Below, piece by piece: positions 8,951 to 17,629 of a stretch of DNA of 64,000 bases. A program made the position numbers and the translations under genes. The stretch is taken from assembly GCF_001458735.1 (NCBI RefSeq), contig NZ_CZQA01000010.1:310001-374000 (forward strand). The letters run 5' to 3'. How positions within the stretch are numbered: the first letter of the stretch is position 1; every line of letters begins with the position of its first letter. The stretch is from Candidatus Nitrospira nitrosa. GTDB lineage: Bacteria; Nitrospirota; Nitrospiria; Nitrospirales; Nitrospiraceae. The notes under the pieces are model-generated. The model was given only the letters and a program-made list of their open reading frames with translations, had not been told where the DNA came from and searched no databases.

Positions 8951-10240
8951 ATGAATCCGACCGTCAATGAACAACCAACTGACAATGAGTCTGGAAAAAC
9001 ATACTATCTTGATGGAGTTCTTGGAATTGGGACCCAAGAACCGCAAGCCCAACTCCATCTCTCAGCAGAGGGACCCTTCGGAGATCTGAGGATTTTTTCC
9101 CCCAAAGACCCTGGAGCTGATCTCGCGTACAACGGGGGCAGTGATAATGTATTCTTCTTTGACCATTATGGATCTGACGCAGGAACAACGCACTTCCGCC
9201 ATAGTAATCGAGATCTCCTTGTCATCAAGAACGACGGCAATATCGGGATCGGCACGGCCAGCCCGAACCACCGCCTCCAGGTCACCGGAGGCAACGGAGT
9301 GATCAACAACGTGTTTCTCGGCGATGTCGGACATGGACCAGATTGGGCTGGGTTAAGCCACGCCAGTGCCACCAGTCCGACTATCTATGGATTTCTCCAT
9401 CACAGCAGCGGCCAATATGCACTGATCAACAAGAAGTCCGGCGCTGGCTGGATCGGTTTCCGTGTCGATAATCAGGACAAGATGGTGATTACTGACAGTG
9501 GCGATATCCAGCTCAACGGAAAACACGCCTTTCGCTCAACTGATCTATGGTTGCGCTTAAACCAAGACGGAGCATTTCCTAGCGGAGTCCATACTCCTGG
9601 ATTGTTTGCTCCGATGGGGCTCAATGTCGGAGGATCGAGGGGGTGGGAATTCAATCCGGGAAACGGCTGCGCCGTTTTTGCGGGTACCATTGGAACCAAT
9701 GGGTACCCCGCAACCCCTAAAAAATCAGGTTGGGGGGGAGGGATTCGCACATGGGACATCGAAGCAGAAGGAACAATCTGGTCGGCTCATGGCATCGATA
9801 CAAGTCCTCATGACCTGGCCGAGAACTATTTTTCTGATATGGAGATCGAAGCGGGAGATGTGGTGTGTTTAGATCCGAAGGACGATCGCATTGTCAGATC
9901 AGAACGGGCAAACGATAGCCTCGCATTGGGTGTGATTTCTACGCAGCCGGGGTTCTTGTTGAATGCTGAACATGGAGAAGCCGATGATCGGAAGGACGGG
10001 AAACGAGCGTATCCCGTTGCCTTAAGCGGACGTGTTCCCTGCCGCGTGACGGCTGAGAATGGACCGATCACCAGAGGAGATCTCCTGACTTCATCGTCGA
10101 TGAGAGGGCATGCAATGAAAGCGACGCCCCGTATCGTGGATGGGATGGAACTCCATGCTCCAGGGACCATCATCGGGAAGGCATTGGAGTCGCTGACTGA
10201 GGGAGTGGGTATCATCGAGGTTTTTGTCACCTTGAGATGA
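8951..10240 (+). CDS. Tail-fibre-like protein with GxIGIGT repeats and G2-type C-terminus
   Basis: 429 residues from the ATG preceded by AGGAGGAG. The N-terminus (YYLDGVLGIGTQEPQAQLHL, then GNIGIGTASP) has the repeated GIGT/xPxxxLxV turns common in phage tail fibres and trimeric surface proteins. The last 150 residues (DLAENYFS, GDVVCLD, LALGVIST, GDLLTSS, GKALE) resemble the autoprocessing intramolecular-chaperone end (peptidase G2-like) of phage appendage proteins. The first 110 residues are nearly the same as those of the 535-residue protein downstream, including at DNA level, so the two arose by duplication with exchange of the C-terminal part. Likely trimeric host- or surface-binding fibre. 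Confidence 0.7.
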   Translation: MNPTVNEQPTDNESGKTYYLDGVLGIGTQEPQAQLHLSAEGPFGDLRIFSPKDPGADLAYNGGSDNVFFFDHYGSDAGTTHFRHSNRDLLVIKNDGNIGIGTASPNHRLQVTGGNGVINNVFLGDVGHGPDWAGLSHASATSPTIYGFLHHSSGQYALINKKSGAGWIGFRVDNQDKMVITDSGDIQLNGKHAFRSTDLWLRLNQDGAFPSGVHTPGLFAPMGLNVGGSRGWEFNPGNGCAVFAGTIGTNGYPATPKKSGWGGGIRTWDIEAEGTIWSAHGIDTSPHDLAENYFSDMEIEAGDVVCLDPKDDRIVRSERANDSLALGVISTQPGFLLNAEHGEADDRKDGKRAYPVALSGRVPCRVTAENGPITRGDLLTSSSMRGHAMKATPRIVDGMELHAPGTIIGKALESLTEGVGIIEVFVTLR

Positions 10241-10328
10241 GCCTCACTGATGAGCGAGGTGGTCTCAGTTAGCCTCAATGGCACAACGACGTTATGAGCA
10301 TGACATCACTTAGGAAGAGGAGAATACC

Positions 10329-10577
10329 ATGCGTCAACAACTACAACGACGGCTAGGAGAACTGAAGAGGGAATTCAACGCAGGGCGCGCACGAGTGACT
10401 GAGCTGGAACAACAACAAACCACGCTGCACCAGACGTTGTTACGAATCAGCGGAGCAATCCAAGTCTTGGAGGAAGAGCTCAAATCCAGCGGCACTCCTG
10501 AGGATAAGCCAATTGGCAATACGACACGAGTGGACTCGACCCAGAGCAACGGCGCTCGAAGCCAGGTTGGAGCCTGA
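10329..10577 (+). CDS. Small coiled-coil protein
   Basis: 82 residues with a GAAGAGGAGA ribosome site before ATG. Residues 1-55 form a heptad-rich, charged helix (LQRRLGELKREF, VTELEQQQTTLHQTLLR, IQVLEEEL) and the tail is Gly/Ser/Thr/Asn-rich. It sits between two fibre-like genes and may be an assembly chaperone or trimerisation partner; this is inferred from position and helix type only. Confidence 0.6.
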   Translation: MRQQLQRRLGELKREFNAGRARVTELEQQQTTLHQTLLRISGAIQVLEEELKSSGTPEDKPIGNTTRVDSTQSNGARSQVGA

Positions 10578-10763
10578 TTAGGCCACAGATTCTATTCGCA
10601 GGTCGGCGCAAAACTAAGTTAAAGCCTTTTAGGCCCTACTGTTTTCAATGTTCCCGATCGAAGCAGATTGGCCTATAGGTTATTCACTACCTTTAGTAGT
10701 CTAACAAGCAGTCACAGCGATGTGCTCTGCGACATGGCATTTTCCACCGAAAGGAGTTTGCAG

Positions 10764-12371
10764 ATGAGTCCGGCTCTCAATGACGGACAGAATGACAATG
10801 CGGCGGACAAAACCTATTACCTGGATGGAGTTCTTGGGATTGGGACGCAGGAACCGCAAGCCCAACTTCATCTCTCAGCAGGGGACGCTTGGGGAGATCT
10901 GAGGATTTTTTCACCCAAAGACCCTGAAGCGGATTTCGCTTACAACGGCGGCAGTGATAGTGTGTTCTCGTTCAGCAACTATGGCGCTGACTCAGGAACC
11001 ACCACTTTTCGCCATGGCAGTCGAGATCTGCTTGTCATCAAAAACGACGGCAATATCGGGATCGGAACGGCCAGCCCAAATCATAAGTTCCATGTGGTTG
11101 CAGCGGACGCCGTTGGTTTGTTTGAGTCCACAGGGGAGCAAGCCTATCTTCGGCTCAGTACGAATGAAGGCTTGGACAGTCGAGTTGAGATAACCAATCG
11201 CCCAGGGGGACGATTGAGTCTATGGACAGTTGGTGGGGGTGATGCGCTCAACATTACCAAAACAGGCAACGTCGGCATCGGGACGACAATCCCTAAAGCA
11301 AAATTGCACGTGACTGCGGATATCATCGCTGGCAGTGATGTGAATGGGCAGAAATTTATCTTTCACAGCAGAACCAATGGAGGGGGCGATTTCCTTCATA
11401 TCACCGGAGATGATGCCAATGGCAACTGGCTATGGGATCGGGGGCTGGTTTTCGTACGGGGGACCGGCAACATCGGCATCGGAACGGCCAATTTGACCTC
11501 TCGGCTTCATGTTGCAGGAAACGGAGGAGTGTTGAGTCTCGAAGGGAGGGATCACGCATACATTCAGTGGTATCCGGATGGGATTAACGCCGGACGGAAA
11601 GCATGGATGGGATTTGGGGATGTAAACGAAGAGCGTTTTGTCATTGCTAACGATTTTCCAAACCGCGGGGTCTTATTCACTGGCAATATTGGCACCCGTG
11701 GACTTGACCCTCATGGTGGCGGGCATTACCCGAGTAACTGGGATGGAGGCATCCACACATGGGATGTTGTGTGTGAGGCAACCGTCGGGTATTCGGGACT
11801 GCGCCAATGGTCGTCCATTAGAGAGAAGGAAAATGTCGATTACATTGGCAAGGTACTAGACAGGATTGAAGCACTCAACCCTGCCCGTTTTGATCGTAAA
11901 CCGGGGTATCACAATCAGAGCAAGGGCAATCTCGGATTTATCGCCGAGGAAGTCAAGGAGATCTTCCCTGAGTTGGTGGATGCTGACGAGCAAAGTGATT
12001 TCTTTGCGACTTCAGTTCGAACTGATGGGATGCTGGCACTGGCAATTGCCGGTATCAAGGAGCTGTCTCAACAACTTAGATCTCTGCAATCCACCCTGTG
12101 CATCGATAAGCCGGAACACAACACCCTCTCGCGGTATACATCGTGGGAAGACCATACCACACCGGTACAGATTCTCCGTGAGAGCACCTGCCTTTCCAGG
12201 GACGGCGCCAACGAACAGTACGTCCTGGTTCGGTTCCATGGTGCAGTCGATGGAATCAGCCAGGTTCAATGTACACGCGCCTATCAGATCCCGAACGGGG
12301 TGACGAAAGATCTACTCTTGCAGGAAAAATATAACGACTGGTGCAGGGAAGTCCAATTGAAGCGAATATAG
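10764..12371 (+). CDS. Tail-fibre-like protein with S74 (endosialidase-type) chaperone domain
   Basis: 535 residues from an ATG behind GAAAGGAG; the open frame extends further upstream, but the paralogue at 8951 supports this start. Four GxVGIGT/GNIGIGT turns lie in residues 30-280. At about 350-445 is an S74 intramolecular chaperone domain: SSIREKENV (Ser/Lys self-cleavage dyad region), ALNPARFDRK, GNLGFIAEEV...FPELV, DGMLALAIAGIKEL. An extra 90 residues with four Cys follow the domain, which is unusual because S74 domains normally end the chain. Such domains fold fibre trimers and then cut themselves off. Confidence 0.8.
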   Translation: MSPALNDGQNDNAADKTYYLDGVLGIGTQEPQAQLHLSAGDAWGDLRIFSPKDPEADFAYNGGSDSVFSFSNYGADSGTTTFRHGSRDLLVIKNDGNIGIGTASPNHKFHVVAADAVGLFESTGEQAYLRLSTNEGLDSRVEITNRPGGRLSLWTVGGGDALNITKTGNVGIGTTIPKAKLHVTADIIAGSDVNGQKFIFHSRTNGGGDFLHITGDDANGNWLWDRGLVFVRGTGNIGIGTANLTSRLHVAGNGGVLSLEGRDHAYIQWYPDGINAGRKAWMGFGDVNEERFVIANDFPNRGVLFTGNIGTRGLDPHGGGHYPSNWDGGIHTWDVVCEATVGYSGLRQWSSIREKENVDYIGKVLDRIEALNPARFDRKPGYHNQSKGNLGFIAEEVKEIFPELVDADEQSDFFATSVRTDGMLALAIAGIKELSQQLRSLQSTLCIDKPEHNTLSRYTSWEDHTTPVQILRESTCLSRDGANEQYVLVRFHGAVDGISQVQCTRAYQIPNGVTKDLLLQEKYNDWCREVQLKRI

Positions 12372-12668
12372 CTGGTTGCGCTGTTCGATCCAAACATATG
12401 ACAGGGATCTAGGCTCAGGACTCATTCATTGAGAGAGAAGACTATAGCGGCAGCGAGACCAGTCGCAGAGAAGAAGGTGTGAGGACGGCACTCGTCTCAC
12501 ATAGCATGTTTCCGCCAATTCCTGACCCACCCGAACATGCTCTCGATTGTGTGGCGCGTGTTTGAGCAGGGAGCTGCAGCTATGCCGTATCGCTCGGCTC
12601 ACTGTCTACTGTGAGTGTAGCCTCTGCCAGAGGTCGACTTGTCCCGTGGCCCTCAGATCAGTTCCTTT
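12372..12668. other. Intergenic stretch, no gene recognised
   Basis: No frame with a plausible start or motif is seen here; it leads into decayed coding sequence on the minus strand. Confidence 0.4.
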
Positions 12669-12952
12669 CTATCGCTGAACACGAAGAAACGGGCCAAGTG
12701 CCAGCCTCTTGATCGGACCGAGTGCAACCTTATGCGGAAAATGCCCCACGTACCAGAAGACGATGTCTTGTTCCTGAATGCCCTCTTGGTTCTGATCGTA
12801 GGCGAACTCCCCTCGGACACCAAAAGACCAGGGTTCGTTTTCCCAACGCTTGTTACGCCGCACCGCAACATCCATGTCTGAAAATGAGTCCCGCGTCAGG
12901 GCTTCGTCCGTCAGTGGGCTATAGGCCTGACCCGGCATCACCCACACCCCGT
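12669..12952 (-). pseudogene. C-terminal remnant resembling copper amine oxidase
   Basis: About 94 codons read VWVMPGQ, then RRNKRWENEPW, GEFAYDQNQEG and DIVFWYVGHFPH before a stop. The D-I-V-x-W-Y...H pattern near the end, after an NQ...G stretch, resembles the C-terminal end of copper amine oxidases. There is no upstream portion: the frame runs directly into an IS3-type orfA remnant. It is a fragment and surely non-functional; the family assignment is tentative. Confidence 0.45.
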
Positions 12953-12954
12953 GC

Positions 12955-13087
12955 CCAGTCGGTGATCTAGGTGGGGTGGACACTGTAATTGTTCAGCCAA
13001 CTCAGCCAGCGTCATCTCGCCTTTGATAACGGCCAGGGCGACCTATGCTTTGAAGGTTGCTCCGTGATTTCGTCGTGTTCGCTGCAT
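12955..13087 (-). pseudogene. IS3-family transposase OrfA tag (broken)
   Basis: Translating the minus strand from the ATG at 13087 gives MQRTRRNHGATFKA, an in-frame stop (TAG), then VALAVIKGEMTLAELAEQL, followed after a frame change by HPT-stop-ITDW. This is the recognisable N-terminal end of IS3-group OrfA proteins (typically R-R-x-H-x-xx-FKAKVALAAIKGE, LAELAxxFxVHPxQITxWK). Two stops and a frameshift show it is dead. No orfB and no clear terminal inverted repeat is visible nearby, so only a tag remains. Confidence 0.75.
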
Positions 13088-13429
13088 TGCCTCGCGCCTT
13101 TGGGTAACCACCCCTCAGTGAGGCAGATGAAGCCAACCTACCACTTAACACACTGGTTGAATTTCCGGAGCCCCCTCTGGTTCCTTTTCCGATTGGTTCC
13201 CTATTGGAGCATGATCGTTTTGAATTCCCTCCGGGAGACTTCCTCTCATGCGCATGGCCGTACTCGTCGAAGTCCTCATTCGCAGAGGAGGTAACCGGAA
13301 AACATGCCTATGTTAGTGTTTACACTTATATTACGCCACTGTTAGCCGGAGGGACAGCCGGGAGGTACTGACGGCGAACAGAGACAAAAACAGACAGATG
13401 ACTTAGGACGCCCAATCCTCAATAGAAGC
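13088..13429. other. Intergenic stretch, no gene recognised
   Basis: Lies between the IS3-type tag and the hairpin/tRNA fragment. No convincing gene or transposon end was found. Confidence 0.4.
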
Positions 13430-13466
13430 GGGGATTGCCCAAGTCTTCAATGACTTGAGCAACCCC
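13430..13466. terminator. Hairpin adjacent to tRNA fragment
   Basis: GGGGATTGCCCAAGTC pairs with GACTTGAGCAACCCC across a 6-base loop, with one bulged A and one mismatch. It ends 4 bp before the tRNA-Thr 3' fragment. There is no following T-run, so termination is only one option; it may be a structured recombination-site arm. Confidence 0.5.
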
Positions 13467-13470
13467 TGAT

Positions 13471-13521
13471 GCCTGTTTTGTAAACCGCAGGTTGGAGGTT
13501 CGATTCCTCTCGCCAGCTCCA
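13471..13521 (+). tRNA. 3' half of tRNA-Thr (TGT); candidate attachment site
   Basis: The sequence runs from the anticodon arm (loop TTTTGTAA, anticodon TGT) through variable loop, T-arm (GGAGG TTCGATT CCTCT) and the acceptor strand CGCCAGC to TCCA. The matching 5' acceptor strand GCTGGCG and the D-arm are absent upstream, so this is not a complete gene. A 3' tRNA fragment with intact T-arm and CCA is the usual scar left at the distal end of an element integrated in a tRNA gene; the intact copy would then lie to the left, outside the window. Confidence 0.7.
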
Positions 13522-13553
13522 TCCCTCCTACTGCAATTCCTTGAAAGGTAACG

Positions 13554-14735
13554 TTACCCAAGCCCTTGTATAATTTCTTGATAATAGACGTCCAACATCC
13601 CAGCGCGAGCCTGCTCCACGATGACCAACTGGCGCTGATCGAAGGTGTTGGCACAGTACAGATAGTGCACCCCTGAGCCCCTTCCCCACTCGACATGCAC
13701 CTGTCGACCATCCGACCCCTGACGTGTGGTGTCTGCAAGCACATCACGATCAATGAGTTGTTCCCATGCGGCTTGAGCCGAAGGCCAATGATTTTCGTAG
13801 AGGGGATTCTCGGCATCGGGAAAGGTCGCAATTGCTTCAGGAGAAAATGGACGACCATCATCCGGTTCTGGTGATTCATCCCAGTCAACGGTCTGCTGAC
13901 TCCCCCGCTGCAACACATAGAACGGTCCATCCTCAACCGGTTCTTCGACTGATTGGTATCGGACTAGAATTGGAGGTTCGAGAAGCTGTAATCCTCTCGC
14001 CGCCAAGGCTCGCTGAAAGGGAACTCGTCTGGCCAGTTGCCTGGTCTTCTCACACACAATCACACGGCCATTGGAAGACAGAACGTCCAGAAGGTTGTCC
14101 AGCCGAGGGCCAAGCCCAATGCGCTGTTCAAATGACCTCTGGAGCGCGAGATCATGCTCGCGTTCAAAGGTTCGCCAACTTCGACTTGGAAGACCGGGAT
14201 CCTGCTCAGCCTGAACCAGCACATGCGTAGCCACCACGAGGTCGTAACCACCGGAAAGCGGCTGGATGTTTCCATCCATACAGTCGAAGCGAAGATTGTG
14301 CAAGCCCAGCCGGTCAGCCTGTTTCTGGGCGACTGCAATAGACGCGGATGACCGGTCGATTCCTAGAAAACTCTTCTCCGGAAATAGGCGTGCACAAAAA
14401 GAGGTCAGAATGCCAGGCCCACAACCAAAATCGAGGATACGTTTTGCGTCACTACACTGCACAGCCATCCGTGGAGCAATCGCCTCGTAATAGTCATACC
14501 GCTGGCTGTACAGCACCGGAAAAATCTTCGGCTGGGCCGCGAGATCATAGAACGCCGTCTCATCGTGATGATCGCCTTCGCGTTTTCGTTGAGCGCATAA
14601 CGCCAGCTGTTTGAGATCATCAGGAGAGAATTGTTGCTGTTGCCAGGCAAAGTAGTCCCGGTCGGACGTGAACCGTCGGAGTCCCCACCAGGCCAGATGC
14701 TCACGGAGCAATCGTTGCAGTGAATCATTGGCCAT
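13554..14735 (-). CDS. Class I SAM-dependent methyltransferase
   Basis: 393 residues. The SAM-binding motif I is ILDFGCGPG (about residue 98), with the acidic motif II residue in FLGIDRSS and motif post-II in FDCMDGN; FDLVVATHVL-like YDLVVATHVL follows. An N-terminal 90-residue segment with no known motif and a C-terminal 150-residue segment flank the Rossmann domain. The substrate is unknown. On the minus strand it lies downstream of the proA-like gene, separated by a 129-bp inverted-repeat element. It is the first intact gene right of the tRNA fragment. Confidence 0.8.
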   Translation of the reverse strand: MANDSLQRLLREHLAWWGLRRFTSDRDYFAWQQQQFSPDDLKQLALCAQRKREGDHHDETAFYDLAAQPKIFPVLYSQRYDYYEAIAPRMAVQCSDAKRILDFGCGPGILTSFCARLFPEKSFLGIDRSSASIAVAQKQADRLGLHNLRFDCMDGNIQPLSGGYDLVVATHVLVQAEQDPGLPSRSWRTFEREHDLALQRSFEQRIGLGPRLDNLLDVLSSNGRVIVCEKTRQLARRVPFQRALAARGLQLLEPPILVRYQSVEEPVEDGPFYVLQRGSQQTVDWDESPEPDDGRPFSPEAIATFPDAENPLYENHWPSAQAAWEQLIDRDVLADTTRQGSDGRQVHVEWGRGSGVHYLYCANTFDQRQLVIVEQARAGMLDVYYQEIIQGLG

Positions 14736-14741
14736 TCGTCA

Positions 14742-14870
14742 GGCGCCTGCTCAAAACGGTTCCCAGCAAGGCCGCAGGGAGCGAGAACCACGAGGCGTAC
14801 ACGGCAGGGGTACGGTGAGTGTGGTTCGAACGACTGAGAACGAAGCTGGGAAGCCTTTTCAGTAGGCGCC
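14742..14870. repeat. Intergenic inverted-repeat element, copy 1
   Basis: GGCGCCTGCTCAAAACGG...CCAGC at the left is matched by the reverse complement of the right end over 26 bp with four mismatches. The middle holds GGCCGCAGGGAGCGAGA and GGCGTAC...GTACGGTGAG, which also occur in the element at 30185. It fills the gap between the methyltransferase start and the proA-like stop and would form a long RNA hairpin. Confidence 0.65.
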
Positions 14871-16237
14871 TACGGCCGTTTCAACATGATGGCGTCGAAA
14901 TATGTCTCCGGCACCGGATGGGGTAACCGCAGCTGACCGGATCCGAATGCGACATACTTCTCACACGTCAGCTGCTCCAGACCAATCGGGCCCTTCGCAT
15001 GCAGCTTCCCAACACTCAACCCCATATCGCGTCCCATCCCAAAAGCCTCCCCGGCATGGAGCCTGGTTGACGCATTCACCAGCACGGCGCCGGCATCGAC
15101 CTCTCTGGTGAATCGCATCGCCGACTCATAGCGGTTGGTGGCGATCACCGCTGTCAGGCAGGGGCGATGGGCGGCAATGTGAGCCAGGGCCTCGTCCAAA
15201 CCTTCCACCATCTTAATGGCTAACGTCCGTCCGGCAAACTGGGTGCGCCAATCCGCCTCCGTTGCGGGAACGATCGCCGTATGGCCCGTCATGGCCATCT
15301 GCCCCATGAGGGCAACAGTCTTCGGGCAGGCATGCACTTCTACCTTAAATTCATCAAGTAATCGATTAATCACCGGCGGCAGGAACTGTCGTCCAATCAC
15401 CTGTTGCACCAGCAACGTATCCAGGGAATTGGAGGCTCCCGGCTGTTGGACCTTCGAGTTAATCACGAGGTTTTGCGCCATTGGAATGTCGCTGTCGCCA
15501 TCGATATACAGGTGCGTCACCCCACCGTCATCGCACAACACCGGCACCTTCGCCTGCTCCGCGACAGCCTTTCGTAACCCGGCGCCGCCTCTCACGATGA
15601 GAGCATCCACCGCTTTTGCCGATCGCATCAGCTCAATCGCGACATCCTTGTCCGGCCGATCAATCAGAACCCACGCCCCAGCCGGCACTCCGCTCTTCAC
15701 GGCCGCCTCACGCAATCCCGCGTCAATCGCCTGGTACGTGTACCGCCATTCTGGAGCCCCACGAAGAATACAGAAGTTCCCAGACTTGAACCCCAGGGCA
15801 ATCGACTCCATACTGACGAGCGGACTGCGCTCTGAAAGCACGGCAAGCACGCCGATCGGCACCTTAACCCGCGAGACGAGCAAGCCATCCGGACGCTCCT
15901 GCCGTGACACCATCAGCCCCACCGGATCCGGCAGCTCGGCAATCTGATGAAGTTGTTCAACCAGCTCGTGGAGCTGCTCAGCCGTCACCCGCACATGGGC
16001 CACGGCAGCCTTCATCCGCTCCTTTGCGGTCCCCTCCCCAAAAGACTTTCCCACCGCCTCGACATCCTTCGCATTCGCCGTTAGAATTGTGCCGTGGTCG
16101 GAGGCCACGCGCTCAGCCATGGCGTGAAGGGCCCTCGTCTTGACCGAGCCTGGGAGGAGCCCCATGGCGCTTGCGATACTCCGTGAGTCTTTCAGGAGCT
16201 TCTCGATGTATAATTTGGCAGGAACGTCAATCGCCAT
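14870..16237 (-). CDS. proA: Gamma-glutamyl phosphate reductase-like protein lacking the catalytic Cys
   Basis: About 455 residues, aligned with ProA along its length: KVPIGVLAVLSERSP, GNFCILRG, RGGAGL, VINSKVQQ, VNASTRL, KLHAKGPIGLEQLT. ProA reduces gamma-glutamyl phosphate to the semialdehyde in proline synthesis through a Cys thioester (E. coli context STCNTVETLL). Here the same block reads GASNSLDTLL, so the nucleophile is Ser (about residue 269, codon 15431-15433). Either this paralogue is inactive or it has another role. Start is uncertain: ATGs at 16237 and 16246 and a TTG at 16255 are in frame. Confidence 0.85.
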   Translation of the reverse strand: MAIDVPAKLYIEKLLKDSRSIASAMGLLPGSVKTRALHAMAERVASDHGTILTANAKDVEAVGKSFGEGTAKERMKAAVAHVRVTAEQLHELVEQLHQIAELPDPVGLMVSRQERPDGLLVSRVKVPIGVLAVLSERSPLVSMESIALGFKSGNFCILRGAPEWRYTYQAIDAGLREAAVKSGVPAGAWVLIDRPDKDVAIELMRSAKAVDALIVRGGAGLRKAVAEQAKVPVLCDDGGVTHLYIDGDSDIPMAQNLVINSKVQQPGASNSLDTLLVQQVIGRQFLPPVINRLLDEFKVEVHACPKTVALMGQMAMTGHTAIVPATEADWRTQFAGRTLAIKMVEGLDEALAHIAAHRPCLTAVIATNRYESAMRFTREVDAGAVLVNASTRLHAGEAFGMGRDMGLSVGKLHAKGPIGLEQLTCEKYVAFGSGQLRLPHPVPETYFDAIMLKRP

Positions 16238-16458
16238 AGGCCTCATGATCCGCAAACAGGTTGAACTGCGTCGTTGCCATCACGATCACCTCGTGAGCAC
16301 CGACCTGATGATGGAGACGGCGGACTATACCACGCGATTTTTCAATCAGTAAACCATCGTCGAGATCCAAGGCGTACCGAATACGGCACTGATCGAGAAG
16401 AATGACGAATAGCAAACCGGCGCGAACACCTCGCGGTGAGCCGGACGAAGGAGGAACA

Positions 16459-17289
16459 ATGCGGTCTGGAGTGCAAATGAACGGACGCGGGTGGTACCTG
16501 GCGTTCTGCCTAATCCTCACAGCAACGTTGGGAGCCTGCGCGCAGTTGAAATCCTCACCGACGTTGGCGGCACCGACGCAGGCCACCCCTGAACAAGTCG
16601 CCGAACGAGAGCGAGAGAGCCAACCGCCCAAAGCCGTGCAAGCGCGTTCGGCCGAGGGTTCTCGCCAATCGTGCCTGGTCACGTTCGACGACGAAGCTGC
16701 ACTGGGACAGATCTACGGGCATGCCAGATCGACCTTGGCCCTCAAAAGCAGCCGTGGACCGAATGGGCAGCTGCAAATGTGCGACAGCACCAAGCACACC
16801 AACTGCTGGACCTACCGTCAACACTGTTCTCGCAGCGACGTCAACCTTGAGACCATCGGCTCGGCCCATTACCATTTGAGTATGGAGACGGGCATCGAGT
16901 GCTACACCCTTCCGGATCCGGGAGACGGCCTGGGACGAGGATTCGGCAGACTCGTGGAATGGAAATGCACCGATGTGGATTGGGTCAGAACCCCGCGCGT
17001 CCTGACCTCTCATGACCAAAGCCAATGGGTCAAGATATGGCTCAGCACAACCGACACCCACGCGCCCATGTACTTTGACATGGAATCCATTCAGGTGCTC
17101 CCTGATACCTCGATCCAGCTCTGGTTCCGGAAGCGCGACGGCACCTGGTGGTTCTGGCCCGAGCTGCAAGCCAACAACACGTGGACGCTCCGTGAGCATG
17201 TACGCGATGTCTCCGAAGTACGAATCCGAGGAGCCAGAGCAGGCCGAACCAGCTCGTACGTCATCGGATCGGTGACGGTCCACGATTAA
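16459..17289 (+). CDS. Lipoprotein of unknown function
   Basis: 276 residues from the ATG behind GAAGGAGGAA; an earlier in-frame ATG at 16402 lacks a site. Residues 8-28 are a signal peptide ending in the lipobox LGAC, so the mature protein is lipid-anchored. A short low-complexity stretch follows, then a globular part with several Cys (CLVTF, MCDSTKHTNCW, HCSRSD, ECYTL, KCTD) and a Trp-rich C-terminal half (TWWFWPELQANNTW). No family is recognised. It is monocistronic, divergent from the proA-like gene. Confidence 0.75.
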   Translation: MRSGVQMNGRGWYLAFCLILTATLGACAQLKSSPTLAAPTQATPEQVAERERESQPPKAVQARSAEGSRQSCLVTFDDEAALGQIYGHARSTLALKSSRGPNGQLQMCDSTKHTNCWTYRQHCSRSDVNLETIGSAHYHLSMETGIECYTLPDPGDGLGRGFGRLVEWKCTDVDWVRTPRVLTSHDQSQWVKIWLSTTDTHAPMYFDMESIQVLPDTSIQLWFRKRDGTWWFWPELQANNTWTLREHVRDVSEVRIRGARAGRTSSYVIGSVTVHD

Positions 17290-17307
17290 TCGGTAGCCTC
17301 TGACGCA

Positions 17308-17368
17308 GTCTTGGGACAAGCCTCGTTCGTGGTGCGCGAGTCGAACCACGAACGAGCCAACCCAAGAC
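17308..17368. terminator. Two-part hairpin after the lipoprotein gene
   Basis: GTCTTGGG (17308) pairs with CCCAAGAC (17361), and inside it CTCGTTCGTGGT pairs perfectly over 12 bp with ACCACGAACGAG. It starts 18 bp after the stop codon. No T-run follows, so a Rho-independent role is plausible but not certain. The remaining bases to 17629 show no gene. Confidence 0.5.
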
Positions 17369-17629
17369 ACCCTCCATATTCACAGGGCTGTTCTGATCTC
17401 GCCGACAGGCTCCGGCAAATGAGCGGACGCCGCTACACTCGACACGCGCGTGCGAAACTTCTCGAACCGTAACGTCAGCGACAGCAACGTATGACAGGCT
17501 TACACGGCCTGCGAGGCTGTCGGGAGCCGTTGTATGCCATCTCTTGATGAGACGACTGCTCAGACGCGCCAAGAGCTGAAGCACCTCATTCGTTTTTCAG
17601 AACGAGACAAAACAGCTTCACACAGTCTT

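Noticed and set aside
15216-15947. 243-codon plus-strand frame
   Set aside because: Antisense to the proA-like gene, whose protein shows clear family conservation.
16555-17370. 271-codon minus-strand frame
   Set aside because: Antisense to the lipoprotein gene, which has a ribosome site, signal peptide and lipobox.
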